Assembly: GCA_014382085.1 (NCBI GenBank)
Contig: JACNKJ010000113.1
Location: 1 to 6,754, forward strand
Direction of reading: 5' to 3'
Source of the DNA: a bacterium
GTDB taxonomy: Bacteria; Krumholzibacteriota; Krumholzibacteriia; JACNKJ01
Length of the DNA: 6,754 nt
In this document: positions 1 to 5,624 of the stretch, piece after piece
Position numbering within the stretch: the first letter of the stretch is position 1
Layout: every line of letters begins with the position of its first letter
Notes under the pieces: model-generated
What the model saw: only the letters and a program-made list of their open reading frames with translations
What the model was told of the DNA's origin: nothing
The model's database searches: none
Made by a program: the position numbers and the translations under genes

Positions 1-239
1 ACCACAATAGCGGCGGGCTGAATCTTGGTGGATTCGTCGTCGCCGGCGTGAAGGCCGTAGTTTTCAATATGGGATGCGGTGAAGAGGACGATCTGACCGG
101 CGTAGCTGGGATCGGTGAGGATTTCCTGGTAACCGGTCATCCCGGTGTGGAAAACAAGCTCCCCGCCCGCCTCGCGCGGCGCGCCCAGCAGCCGTCCGCG
201 GAAGTGGCGACCGGAATCAAGTGCGATAGTCGCGTTCAT
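1..239 (-). CDS. carA: Carbamoyl-phosphate synthase small subunit, N-terminal part (cut by window edge)
   Basis: Translating the minus strand from the ATG at 239-237 gives 79 residues that match the start of CarA, the glutamine amidotransferase subunit that supplies ammonia to CarB for carbamoyl phosphate (pyrimidine and arginine synthesis, cytoplasm). The recognisable parts are a short N-terminal strand (ATIALDSGRHFRGRLLG), then GGELVFHTGMTGYQEILTDP and SYAGQIVLFTASHIENYG, which are hallmark CarA N-terminal blocks. The class I amidotransferase domain with its catalytic Cys and His would lie beyond the left edge, since CarA is usually about 360-390 residues. A GGGAG (243-247) sits only 3 bases from the ATG, a rather tight spacing. 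The gene is divergent from the membrane protein gene at 406. Nothing in the visible part is broken. Confidence 0.93.
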   Translation of the reverse strand, partial: MNATIALDSGRHFRGRLLGAPREAGGELVFHTGMTGYQEILTDPSYAGQIVLFTASHIENYGLHAGDDESTKIQPAAIV

Positions 240-277
240 TGGCTCCCAATCGCGAGGGATATGCCCAAATTTCCGGC

Positions 278-306
278 ACCCTAGGTGAGGAGGGCGTTTT
301 TGGCAA
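278..306 (-). promoter_or_regulatory. Possible sigma70-type promoter for carA
   Basis: Read on the minus strand: TTGCCA (301-306, 5 of 6 to the -35 consensus), a 17-base spacer, then TAGGGT (278-283, only 3 of 6 to the -10 consensus). It lies about 40 bases upstream of the carA start. The spacing and -35 are good and the -10 is weak. Prediction from sequence only. Confidence 0.35.
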
Positions 307-332
307 GGGGAAAAGCTGTGGAGCCTTCCCTA

Positions 333-360
333 TTGCCGAAATCCTCGGCCTGAGTATGAT
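333..360 (+). promoter_or_regulatory. Probable sigma70-type promoter for the A24-like gene
   Basis: TTGCCG (333-338), a 16-base spacer and TATGAT (355-360, 5 of 6 to TATAAT). Transcription would begin near 367, placing the heptamer repeat array in the 5' leader just ahead of the ribosome binding site of the gene at 406. Inference from motif and spacing. Confidence 0.5.
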
Positions 361-362
361 TA

Positions 363-393
363 AGTTCTCAGTTCTCAGTTCTCAGTTCTCAGT
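363..393 (+). repeat. Heptamer tandem repeat AGTTCTC x4 plus partial
   Basis: Four perfect copies of AGTTCTC (363-390) are followed by AGT, and a diverged copy (AGTTCCC) lies at 398-404 after a short interruption that holds the GGGAG ribosome binding site. The array lies between the predicted promoter and the start codon at 406. The same motif on the opposite strand recurs at 5625-5662; both loci share GAACTGAGAACTG on one strand. Copy number could vary by slippage, but no such variation can be seen from one sequence. Confidence 0.9.
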
Positions 394-405
394 CGGGAGT
401 TCCCT

Positions 406-882
406 ATGATCTTTGTCCGCGAAATCATCTTCCTCGCCCTTCTCGGCGCCCTGATCGCCTCCGATTGGAAACGTGGCCGGCTTCCCTACTGGATAAGCTA
501 CTTGGGCATGGCGCTGGCCATCGTATCCACCGTGTATTTCATCCGCACGGAAGACTTCGCCTGGTCGCATTCAGGCCTGGGAATCGTTGCGGGATATTTA
601 GTGTCGGGTTTGCTGGCTCTCGTGCCGGGGCTCATGAAGGGGCTCTCGGGGGATCGTCCTGAAAAGGACAAACTCCTGGGCGAAGACTATGCGCTCATAG
701 CCATGGTGGGGGCTTTCACCGGACCCTTGGGAATCATTCTGGCCTTCGTCTTGGCTCTAGTGCTCGCCCGCATCCTGCCCATCTTCAAATTGACAGCGCC
801 TTTTTCCCTATCCTTGGCTGTCGTGACCCTCTTACTGCGTTACATCGGAACCCCACTTATGGGGCATTGGTTCGGGCTCTAG
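406..882 (+). CDS. Prepilin-peptidase-like (A24 family) integral membrane protein, catalytic half only
   Basis: 158 residues, strongly hydrophobic, with about five membrane segments. Two aspartates sit where A24 aspartyl proteases (PilD/TadV/preflagellin-peptidase type) have theirs. Asp20 is in SDWKRGRLPYWIS, the usual D-x-R-x-x-x-I/L-P block after the first helix. Asp94 is in LGEDYALIAMVGAFTG, which aligns with GxGDVKLLAAIGAFLG. The residue before Asp94 is Glu rather than Gly, so the GxGD motif is altered. There is no N-terminal methylase domain with zinc-binding cysteines, so this is the short form. If active, it would cleave type IV pilin-like leader peptides at the inner face of the membrane. 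No pilin or secretion gene is in the window, so the substrate is unknown. GGGAG at 395-399, six bases from the ATG, supports the start. The gene is convergent with the small gene ending at 888. Confidence 0.72.
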   Translation: MIFVREIIFLALLGALIASDWKRGRLPYWISYLGMALAIVSTVYFIRTEDFAWSHSGLGIVAGYLVSGLLALVPGLMKGLSGDRPEKDKLLGEDYALIAMVGAFTGPLGIILAFVLALVLARILPIFKLTAPFSLSLAVVTLLLRYIGTPLMGHWFGL

Positions 883-887
883 ACCGC

Positions 888-1037
888 TTAGTACATGGCC
901 TTCAAGTTGGACCAATTGCTGGGCTGGGTGTCGGTGTAGCAATAGCCGCAGTCGTCGGCGAAGATTCCGATTTCGGCTGCGGCGCCGATCGCCGGGAAAA
1001 GAGCCGCGAAGAGCAGGCTAAATAGCAGCTTCTGCAT
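888..1037 (-). CDS. Small exported peptide with CxxC motif (49 residues)
   Basis: Reading minus from the ATG at 1037-1035 gives 49 codons and TAA. Residues 1-21 form a clean signal peptide: basic start (MQK), hydrophobic core (LLFSLLFAALFPAIG) and an AAA end giving a likely cleavage just before Glu22. The mature part is only about 28 residues (EIGIFADDCGYCYTDTQP, then a Trp-containing end) with Cys30 and Cys33 as CxxC, so it could form a disulfide or bind a metal outside the cytoplasm. A perfect AGGAGGTGA (1043-1051) lies at good spacing, and an extended -10 (TGG-GATAAT) lies upstream, so it looks expressed in its own right. I do not recognise the family. The 'IGIFADDxG' start resembles the mature N-termini of longer exported proteins that I recall from uncultured FCB-type bacteria, so it could be a shortened member. 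It ends 5 bases from the convergent A24-like gene. Confidence 0.68.
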   Translation of the reverse strand: MQKLLFSLLFAALFPAIGAAAEIGIFADDCGYCYTDTQPSNWSNLKAMY

Positions 1038-1042
1038 CCCTT

Positions 1043-1077
1043 TCACCTCCTGTGGGGCGAGACTGGATGCAATTATC
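1043..1077 (-). promoter_or_regulatory. Extended -10 and strong Shine-Dalgarno of the small peptide gene
   Basis: On the minus strand, TGG followed by GATAAT (1072-1077) is an extended -10 element; the -35 region 17 bases upstream is only a T-run. Downstream, AGGAGGTGA (1043-1051) is fully complementary to the 16S rRNA tail and sits 5 bases from the ATG. The Shine-Dalgarno is directly visible; the promoter is a prediction. Confidence 0.5.
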
Positions 1078-1094
1078 CCATATTCTCATACCTG

Positions 1095-1114
1095 AAAAAA
1101 GAGTGATGAGCTCT
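1095..1114 (-). terminator. Weak possible terminator after the glycosyltransferase gene
   Basis: On the minus strand, AGAG, a 7-base loop, CTCT, then a run of T (plus-strand A1095-A1100). The stem has only four base pairs and overlaps the glycosyltransferase stop codon, so termination may be leaky and some transcripts could continue into the small peptide gene. Confidence 0.25.
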
Positions 1115-1877
1115 ACATGGGCGGGCTGGTGGTCTCTTCCGCGAAGAGCGAGTCTTTGCGCAGATTCCACTTGTGCAGGGTCCAGCGAATGAAAACCTCG
1201 AGGGTGAGCATTCCGTATTCCATACTGCGCGTGAAGTTGATGCTGCTTGCCTCGCGCATGTAGCGCACGGGCACGGGCAGGTCACCGATGCGGAAGCCGA
1301 AGTGCACGCATTGCACGAGGAATTGACTGTCGAAAACGAAGTCGTCGCTGTTGCCTTCCCAGGGAATGGCTTCCAGAACCTCGCGTTTGTAGGCACGCAG
1401 ACCCGAATGCCATTCGCCCAGGTTTTCTCCGGTCCAAAGATTCTCGACGATGGTGAGCAGGCGATTGGCCAGGTACTTATAAACGGGCATGCCGCCGGCC
1501 AAAGCTTCGCGTCGCGAGCGGATGCGATTGCCCAGGAGCACGTCGCAATGATCGCCGCGCAGCAACTCCACGATGGCGGGCACGATGCTGGAATCGTACT
1601 GATAGTCGGGATGAATCATCACCACGATGTCCGCACCCCGTTGGAGAGCCTCGTGATAGCATGTCTTCTGATTCGCGCCGTAGCCCCGGTTCTCCTCGTG
1701 CGTGATCACCGTGATGCCAAGGCTGCGCGCCAGTTCGACCGTGTTGTCCTGGCTGCAATCGTCCACGAGAATGATCTCGTCTACGCTGCCTGCGGGAATG
1801 TCCTGAAGGGTCCGTTCAAGCGTGGTTTCGGCATTGTAGGCCGGCATGACCACGATGACTTTTTGTGGGTCGGGCAC
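1113..1877 (-). CDS. Family 2 glycosyltransferase (dolichol/polyprenyl-phosphate sugar synthase-like)
   Basis: 254 residues with a GT-A fold. The first strand and nucleotide-binding loop is VIVVMPAYNAETTLERTL (about 7-24). EIILVDDCSQDNT (34-46) carries the paired Asp that binds the nucleotide sugar. HEENRGYGANQK (60-71) follows, and VVMIHPDYQYD (85-95) supplies the DxD-like metal site. GEWHSGLRAYKREVL and GNSDDFVFDSQFLVQ match the acceptor-side blocks of DPM1/GtrB-like enzymes. There are no clear membrane helices. It probably moves a sugar from a nucleotide donor to a lipid phosphate or glycan on the cytoplasmic side; the actual sugar cannot be read from sequence. I chose the GTG at 1877-1875 because it follows GGAGG by six bases and starts one base after the stop of the propeller gene. 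An upstream extension to 1970 would lie inside that gene and reads as low-complexity out-of-frame protein. Confidence 0.88.
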   Translation of the reverse strand: MPDPQKVIVVMPAYNAETTLERTLQDIPAGSVDEIILVDDCSQDNTVELARSLGITVITHEENRGYGANQKTCYHEALQRGADIVVMIHPDYQYDSSIVPAIVELLRGDHCDVLLGNRIRSRREALAGGMPVYKYLANRLLTIVENLWTGENLGEWHSGLRAYKREVLEAIPWEGNSDDFVFDSQFLVQCVHFGFRIGDLPVPVRYMREASSINFTRSMEYGMLTLEVFIRWTLHKWNLRKDSLFAEETTSPPM

Positions 1878-1878
1878 C

Positions 1879-2901
1879 CTAATCCTCCATGTTGGGTTCG
1901 GAGGGAAGGGCCAGGAGGTAGAGATCCTGCTGACCCTGGGGATTGGCGACGAAGACCGCATGGGTCCCATCGGGGGAGATGCATGGGTCCGAATCGTAGT
2001 GACCCAGGTCCACTAACAACTCGATACTGCCGTTTTCCAAATTGAGCAGACCAATGTCGAAACCGTGGTCGGGATTGCTATTGTCCATGTATGACACAAT
2101 CATGCTTTCGCCGTCGGGCAACCAGTCCATGGCTGCCACGGTGTAACCGGGCGTACGCACGTCGCGGGTCAGCGCGGTGAGCTCGGTGTTCATGAGCACG
2201 ATTTTTGTGTCCCGCCCATGACGATGCAGCCAGGCTACCTGCTCGCCGTCCATACTCAGGGTCGGGGCGTAGTAGCTGCCTTGCTCCCGACCGACCACCT
2301 TCATGGCGTCACCGTTCTTAAGACAGCTCACCGCCCGGTGATTTTGGGAGTTGGGAGTCTTGCGATTGAAGTAGAGCTTGCCGCCTTGAGCGTTCCAGGC
2401 GGGACCGGTCTCTAAAACTTCGACATCCTCGCTCAGCTTACCTTCCAGGCCGTCCTCCAACCTGCGAATCCAGATGGATTCATGGGTATCTACCCTGCGG
2501 GTCTGATAGGCCAGAAACTTCCCATCGGGGGAAACTGCCGGCTGGGAGGCGTTGAAAAAGTCGTGGGCCACAATGGTGTCCACGGCGGCCGACTTCAAAT
2601 CCAGGCGCATGATTCGCCCCACGCCGCCGCCCTTTTCCACGAAATAGATTCCGCTAAGGTCGGCGTCCCACTCGGGTTGGGATTCCCGCTTGCCCTTGCC
2701 GTTGTGGGTCAGCTGCCTCAGACCCTCGGGAAGCTCCTGGGAGGCCTCGGCTTCGGCAGCCTGATCTCCCTGTTCTTTCGCCTTTTTGGCCAATTCTTTA
2801 AGGCGGGCTTGGGCGTCCACCTTCTCCTGGGCGGCGAGAGGACCGGCCAGAATGGCCAGAAATACCGGAATCATCAGAAAAGCGGTCGATTTGCGACTCA
2901 T
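1879..2901 (-). CDS. Exported TolB/PD40-like beta-propeller protein
   Basis: 340 residues. Residues 1 to about 24 are a signal peptide (MSRKSTAFLMIPVFLAILAG, ending PLAAQ). A charged Ala/Lys/Glu/Gln helix follows (about 26-56, likely coiled coil). Then come about six PD40/WD40-like blades with the recurring 'P.wSPDGk.laY' theme: SQPEWDADLSGIYFV, SQPAVSPDGKFLAYQ, GPAWNAQGGKLYFNR, YAPTLSMDGEQVAWL, AMDWLPDGESMIVSY and DPCISPDGTHAVFVA. TolB itself is longer and has an N-terminal domain that is absent here, and no tol/pal genes are visible, so I do not call it tolB. It is probably a periplasmic or surface protein used as a binding scaffold. The start is supported by GAGGTGAT (2904-2911) and a well-spaced promoter. 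The glycosyltransferase gene begins one base after its stop, so the two are likely translationally coupled. Confidence 0.85.
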   Translation of the reverse strand: MSRKSTAFLMIPVFLAILAGPLAAQEKVDAQARLKELAKKAKEQGDQAAEAEASQELPEGLRQLTHNGKGKRESQPEWDADLSGIYFVEKGGGVGRIMRLDLKSAAVDTIVAHDFFNASQPAVSPDGKFLAYQTRRVDTHESIWIRRLEDGLEGKLSEDVEVLETGPAWNAQGGKLYFNRKTPNSQNHRAVSCLKNGDAMKVVGREQGSYYAPTLSMDGEQVAWLHRHGRDTKIVLMNTELTALTRDVRTPGYTVAAMDWLPDGESMIVSYMDNSNPDHGFDIGLLNLENGSIELLVDLGHYDSDPCISPDGTHAVFVANPQGQQDLYLLALPSEPNMED

Positions 2902-2929
2902 TGATCACCTCAGGGACAAGGTCGCGCGG

Positions 2930-2958
2930 AATTTAGCATGGGGCAGGGGGCCTGGCAA
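2930..2958 (-). promoter_or_regulatory. Probable sigma70-type promoter of the propeller-glycosyltransferase operon
   Basis: Minus strand: TTGCCA (2953-2958, 5 of 6), an exact 17-base spacer, TAAATT (2930-2935, 4 of 6), about 30 bases upstream of the start codon. The -35 element is identical to the one proposed for carA. Prediction from motif and spacing. Confidence 0.5.
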
Positions 2959-3072
2959 GGCCGCGGCTTTCCTCTGGCATCCCCCGGGAGAATTGCCTAT
3001 AGTGTGCGAACTCTCCGTTTCTCATATCCCTATGAAATTCAATTCACACAAGTCTCTATGGTGGAGTGTGTC

Positions 3073-3882
3073 ATGGATGCACGTTTGAAGAAGCTTTATG
3101 AAGAGATCGTTGAAACCCTTCGCGAGGACAGCGCGGGCGACGATATTCCCGATCCCCAGACCTTTGTTGAGGAGGAGGTTGCTCGCTGGGAGGCGGCCAA
3201 GTCCAACGACGATGAGATCTGGATTTCCATCGTGCTCCAGATGCTTCGATTCGGATTCAATCGATTCAAGTACATGCATTCCATGCAGCCCTTGATCCGG
3301 GAAAAGCTCGGGAATTTACAGGTGCTTGCTGAAATGGAAGAGAAGGATAAGAAGGTCATGGCCGCCGATGAAACTCTCGGCCTGAACCTTCAGCAAATCC
3401 GTTCGGTGGCGAAGAACGCGCGCACGGCCGCCGTGCTTCAAACCGATTTTGGCTCCCTGGCCGATCTCGTTGAGTCTTTCGAAAGCGAAGAAGACCTCGC
3501 TGCGGGTATGGAAGAGATGTTCAGCTACCTTTCCGGGGAAGCCACTCGCGAGTTCGCACGTGAGATGGGACGTCGCAAACCCGGTTCCCGTCCGGCTGTG
3601 CGCAGGGTCGTATCCAGAATGGAAGACCTTGTAGACGGATCTCTCGACCTCGAAGGAATCAAGAAAGCCATCGAAGACATGGGTGCTTCCGTGGGCAAGA
3701 GTCCCGAAGAAGTGGATTTCCTTCTTGAGATCTTCGCTACCGGCGACGAGCGCATAGGACTTTCTTCCATTTGCGATGTAAAATCTGCCTGCTTCCGTTG
3801 CCGCGTCAGTTCGGATCTATGCAGTGAACGTCGCTTCGAGTTTGGCTCGGCAAAAGAAATTTCGCGAGTGGAAGAAATTTAA
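3073..3882 (+). CDS. Acidic helical protein of unknown family with a four-cysteine C-terminal tail
   Basis: 269 residues from ATG 3073; GGAG at 3063-3066, six bases away, supports this start, though an in-frame ATG at 3058 is possible. A TATAGT (2998-3003) could be its -10, with no good -35. The protein has no signal peptide. It is mostly amphipathic helix rich in Glu, Lys and Leu, with a Trp/Phe-rich helix around 48-66 (EIWISIVLQMLRFGFNRFKY) and a basic stretch near 178-190 (MGRRKPGSRPAVRRVV). The first 233 residues contain no Cys. The last 36 contain Cys234, 240, 243 and 250 (C-x5-C-x2-C-x6-C), which could bind a metal or could be an out-of-frame tail after a frameshift near 3765. I do not recognise a family. 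It precedes the macro-CHAT gene by 224 bases on the same strand, so a joint role is possible but unproven. Confidence 0.8.
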   Translation: MDARLKKLYEEIVETLREDSAGDDIPDPQTFVEEEVARWEAAKSNDDEIWISIVLQMLRFGFNRFKYMHSMQPLIREKLGNLQVLAEMEEKDKKVMAADETLGLNLQQIRSVAKNARTAAVLQTDFGSLADLVESFESEEDLAAGMEEMFSYLSGEATREFAREMGRRKPGSRPAVRRVVSRMEDLVDGSLDLEGIKKAIEDMGASVGKSPEEVDFLLEIFATGDERIGLSSICDVKSACFRCRVSSDLCSERRFEFGSAKEISRVEEI

Positions 3883-4106
3883 GGCGGAGCCAAGCGGACC
3901 TCCCTTTCCCTTAGATCCATCCTTTGGATGCTGCGGGCTTTCGTGGGTCCTCACCGGTCGATGTCCGCCCGTCGAGGAAGCTGCGGTAATCCTCGTAAAG
4001 CCGCCTACATTTCAAACAACGCCCGCACCAAGCCGGACCGGCGCATCCACAATCCATGCGCTAAACTGAACGCGGCCTGTCACTTTCCTTGCTCTCCGTC
4101 GGGCAT
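3883..4106 (+). other. Intergenic region upstream of the macro-CHAT gene
   Basis: This 224-base gap holds no convincing gene. It contains a 6-bp hairpin (CGAGGA 3973-3978 with TCCTCG 3990-3995) and a 5-bp hairpin (CATCC/GGATG, 3918-3930). A third dyad, GCGCAT...ATGCGC (4041-4061), abuts a -10-like TAAACT (4062-4067). No hairpin is followed by a T-run, so there is no clear terminator for the upstream gene. No tRNA-like fold was found. Confidence 0.55.
4041..4067 (+). promoter_or_regulatory. Inverted repeat next to a -10-like box, possible operator/promoter
   Basis: GCGCAT (4041-4046), nine bases, then its exact complement ATGCGC (4056-4061), immediately followed by TAAACT (4062-4067). No recognisable -35 lies at the expected distance. 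A 6-bp dyad of this size can occur by chance in a region this long, so this is only a candidate. Confidence 0.22.
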
Positions 4107-5531
4107 ATGTGCCCGAAACTCCTCGATACAATTCGACCCGGTGTCGAAGTCTCCAGTCGCGAACTCAGCAATGTGTCCGCAGATGCTCTCGTCCTTCCCT
4201 GGCGTGGTGACGAAGGCATTTTGCCGTCCTTGCTTGAAGAAGGTGCGCCCGGTGTGCTTGCACAGCTCAGGGAATACCCCGAGGAGCGTAGGCTGCGATT
4301 GACTTCCGCCGGCATGTTGCCCCTGCGCTTCCTGCTGCACCTCTCCCTTCCCGTCCGCGGCGCGGCAGGGAAGGAACTGCTGCGTGAGCGTCTGGGCGAA
4401 TTGTTCCAACACGCTCGCGTGTTGGCCCTTCGCGAGTTGGCGTTCCCTATAGGCCAGTTTGCAGATGCGGGCGAGGATTTCACGGTGCTTGTAGAAGCGC
4501 TCTGGGAAAGTTGGAAAGAGGAAGGCGAGGAGAACATCCGCTTGAAACTTCTGGTGGATGATCAGGATCTTCGCGCCGAATACCTCAGGCGTTTCCTGCA
4601 GCGCAGGCGGGGGGCGTCGGCGGCGCCTTCCAAAGACAGATCCCGTGAGATCCTAACGGGCAGCGTGGAGGGCGCATTGCGTCCCATGCTTCCCGTGGGT
4701 TTGGATTTGGAGCAGGCCCTGGAGCGCCTGCTTGAAGACTATCGCGAGGGTCGCCCGCTGGATGATGCTTTCAGTTTGCTTAACGCTCCCATGGCCAAGG
4801 CCTTCGCGGGGGCCTTGGAACCCGGCGAAGACTTGGAAGATCTGCCGGGGGTTCTGCGCATCCTCGGTTCAGGGCTTCTGCAGCGACTTCCATGGGAACT
4901 GCTCAGGGACGGGTCGACTTTCCTGGGCGAACGATTCCTTTTTCCACGGGGTTCGAGTTTCTACGTTCTCGGTGGTCGAAATCAAGTGGCAGACGCGTCC
5001 TATCGTATTGAGGTCTTCGCCGATGAAAACCGCTGCGGCGCACTTTCTCAGGAGCTTCGAAATCTACTGCATCGCGGTGGAGCCAATTTGGATGAAGGCG
5101 AATCCGGGAAAGAGGCCCATACGGTTTTTTGCGCATCGGGATTGGAGGCCTGGGAGAATTTGTTGGCCGAAGAACACGTGCTCGGCGGCGAGATGATTTT
5201 CCTGGAAAAGGCCAACGATTGGGAAGAACTCGTAGACGCAGAAGAGCTGGCGGGACGCTTCCTCGCCCGCGGTTTCCGACGCGTGCTTTCCCCCATGGCC
5301 GCATTCCGCGACCCGCGGGAAGCTCGCATCTTTCGTATGGCCTTCTTCGAACAGTACTTCCGCGGCCACGGCGCGGGTGGCGCACTTCGCTACGCCCAGC
5401 GTGCGCTGCTGGAAGCCTTCGGTATTCACTCGGGCTGGTTCCTCTACCGGATATTCGGGCAGGCGGAGGACCGCACCTATGCCACACGATCCTCGATCAG
5501 GAAAGGGATGGATCTTTCGAAGATCTTCTAG
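4107..5531 (+). CDS. Macro-like domain fused to a degenerate CHAT (caspase-fold) domain
   Basis: 474 residues, no signal peptide or membrane helix. Residues about 13-165 follow the macro-domain pattern: SADALVLPW at the place of 'vDaIVNaaN', LRLTSAGMLPLRFLLHLSLP at the place of 'g.a..T.aG.L....iH.v.P', then LRERLGELFQHARVLALREL and AFPIGQFADAGEDF ('iafP.igtG..gfp'). The Gly-rich ribose loop and the Asn are not conserved. After a linker (about 166-245), residues 249-455 look like a CHAT peptidase domain: VLRILGSGLLQRLPWELLRDG, the late FLARGFRRVLSPMAAFRDPREARIF block, FRGHGAGGALRYAQRALLEAF, and SGWFLYRIFG. In my alignment the catalytic His and Cys fall at Ser344 and Ala369, so it is probably not a protease. 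ATG 4107 is chosen; TTG 4089 is also in frame. Neither has a clear ribosome binding site. The gene ends at a strong terminator. Likely a cytoplasmic sensor or adaptor (inference). Confidence 0.72.
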   Translation: MCPKLLDTIRPGVEVSSRELSNVSADALVLPWRGDEGILPSLLEEGAPGVLAQLREYPEERRLRLTSAGMLPLRFLLHLSLPVRGAAGKELLRERLGELFQHARVLALRELAFPIGQFADAGEDFTVLVEALWESWKEEGEENIRLKLLVDDQDLRAEYLRRFLQRRRGASAAPSKDRSREILTGSVEGALRPMLPVGLDLEQALERLLEDYREGRPLDDAFSLLNAPMAKAFAGALEPGEDLEDLPGVLRILGSGLLQRLPWELLRDGSTFLGERFLFPRGSSFYVLGGRNQVADASYRIEVFADENRCGALSQELRNLLHRGGANLDEGESGKEAHTVFCASGLEAWENLLAEEHVLGGEMIFLEKANDWEELVDAEELAGRFLARGFRRVLSPMAAFRDPREARIFRMAFFEQYFRGHGAGGALRYAQRALLEAFGIHSGWFLYRIFGQAEDRTYATRSSIRKGMDLSKIF

Positions 5532-5588
5532 GTTTAGATACTCGGGGTCCCGCCCGAATAGCTGTGGATTTTGGTGCGGGAAAGGGTG

Positions 5589-5620
5589 GCCGGAACGACG
5601 CGTGGCGTTCCGGCTTTTTT
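5589..5620 (+). terminator. Strong intrinsic terminator after the macro-CHAT gene
   Basis: A perfect 9-bp stem, GCCGGAACG (5589-5597) with CGTTCCGGC (5606-5614), closes an 8-base loop and is followed directly by six T residues (5615-5620). It lies about 57 bases past the stop codon at 5531. No T-run follows on the other strand, so it acts for plus-strand transcription. Confidence 0.92.
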
Positions 5621-5624
5621 GTTT

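Noticed and set aside
48..284. Plus-strand open frame of 78 codons at the left edge
   Set aside because: It is antisense to the carA N-terminus, which is unmistakable on the minus strand.
363..393. CRISPR array
   Set aside because: Seven-base units without spacers are a microsatellite-type tandem repeat, not a CRISPR.
1878..1970. N-terminal extension of the glycosyltransferase
   Set aside because: It would overlap the propeller gene, reads as Pro/Ser-rich out-of-frame protein, and lies before the conserved first strand; the GTG at 1877 has a good GGAGG.
1173..2045. Long plus-strand open frame of 290 codons
   Set aside because: It is antisense to the glycosyltransferase and the end of the propeller gene, both of which have clear family motifs. 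The translation is His/Ala/Val-rich with no domain pattern.
2938..3072. Upstream extension of the helical protein gene
   Set aside because: The 45 extra codons cover promoter-like sequence and lack a ribosome binding site; the start at 3073 has GGAG at proper spacing.
3896..4080. tRNA or structured RNA in the gap
   Set aside because: No T-loop sequence, acceptor stem or clear fold; only short hairpins of the kind expected by chance.
3824..4302. Open frames at 3824-4069 and 3928-4302 across the gap before the macro-CHAT gene
   Set aside because: There is no ribosome binding site, the translation is low-complexity and Pro/Cys/Arg-rich, and the second frame runs deep into the macro-CHAT gene. 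The first is kept only as an alternative in the frameshift finding.
4903..5487. Minus-strand open frame of 194 codons inside the macro-CHAT gene
   Set aside because: Very Arg/Pro-rich translation typical of an antisense frame in GC-rich DNA; no motif.
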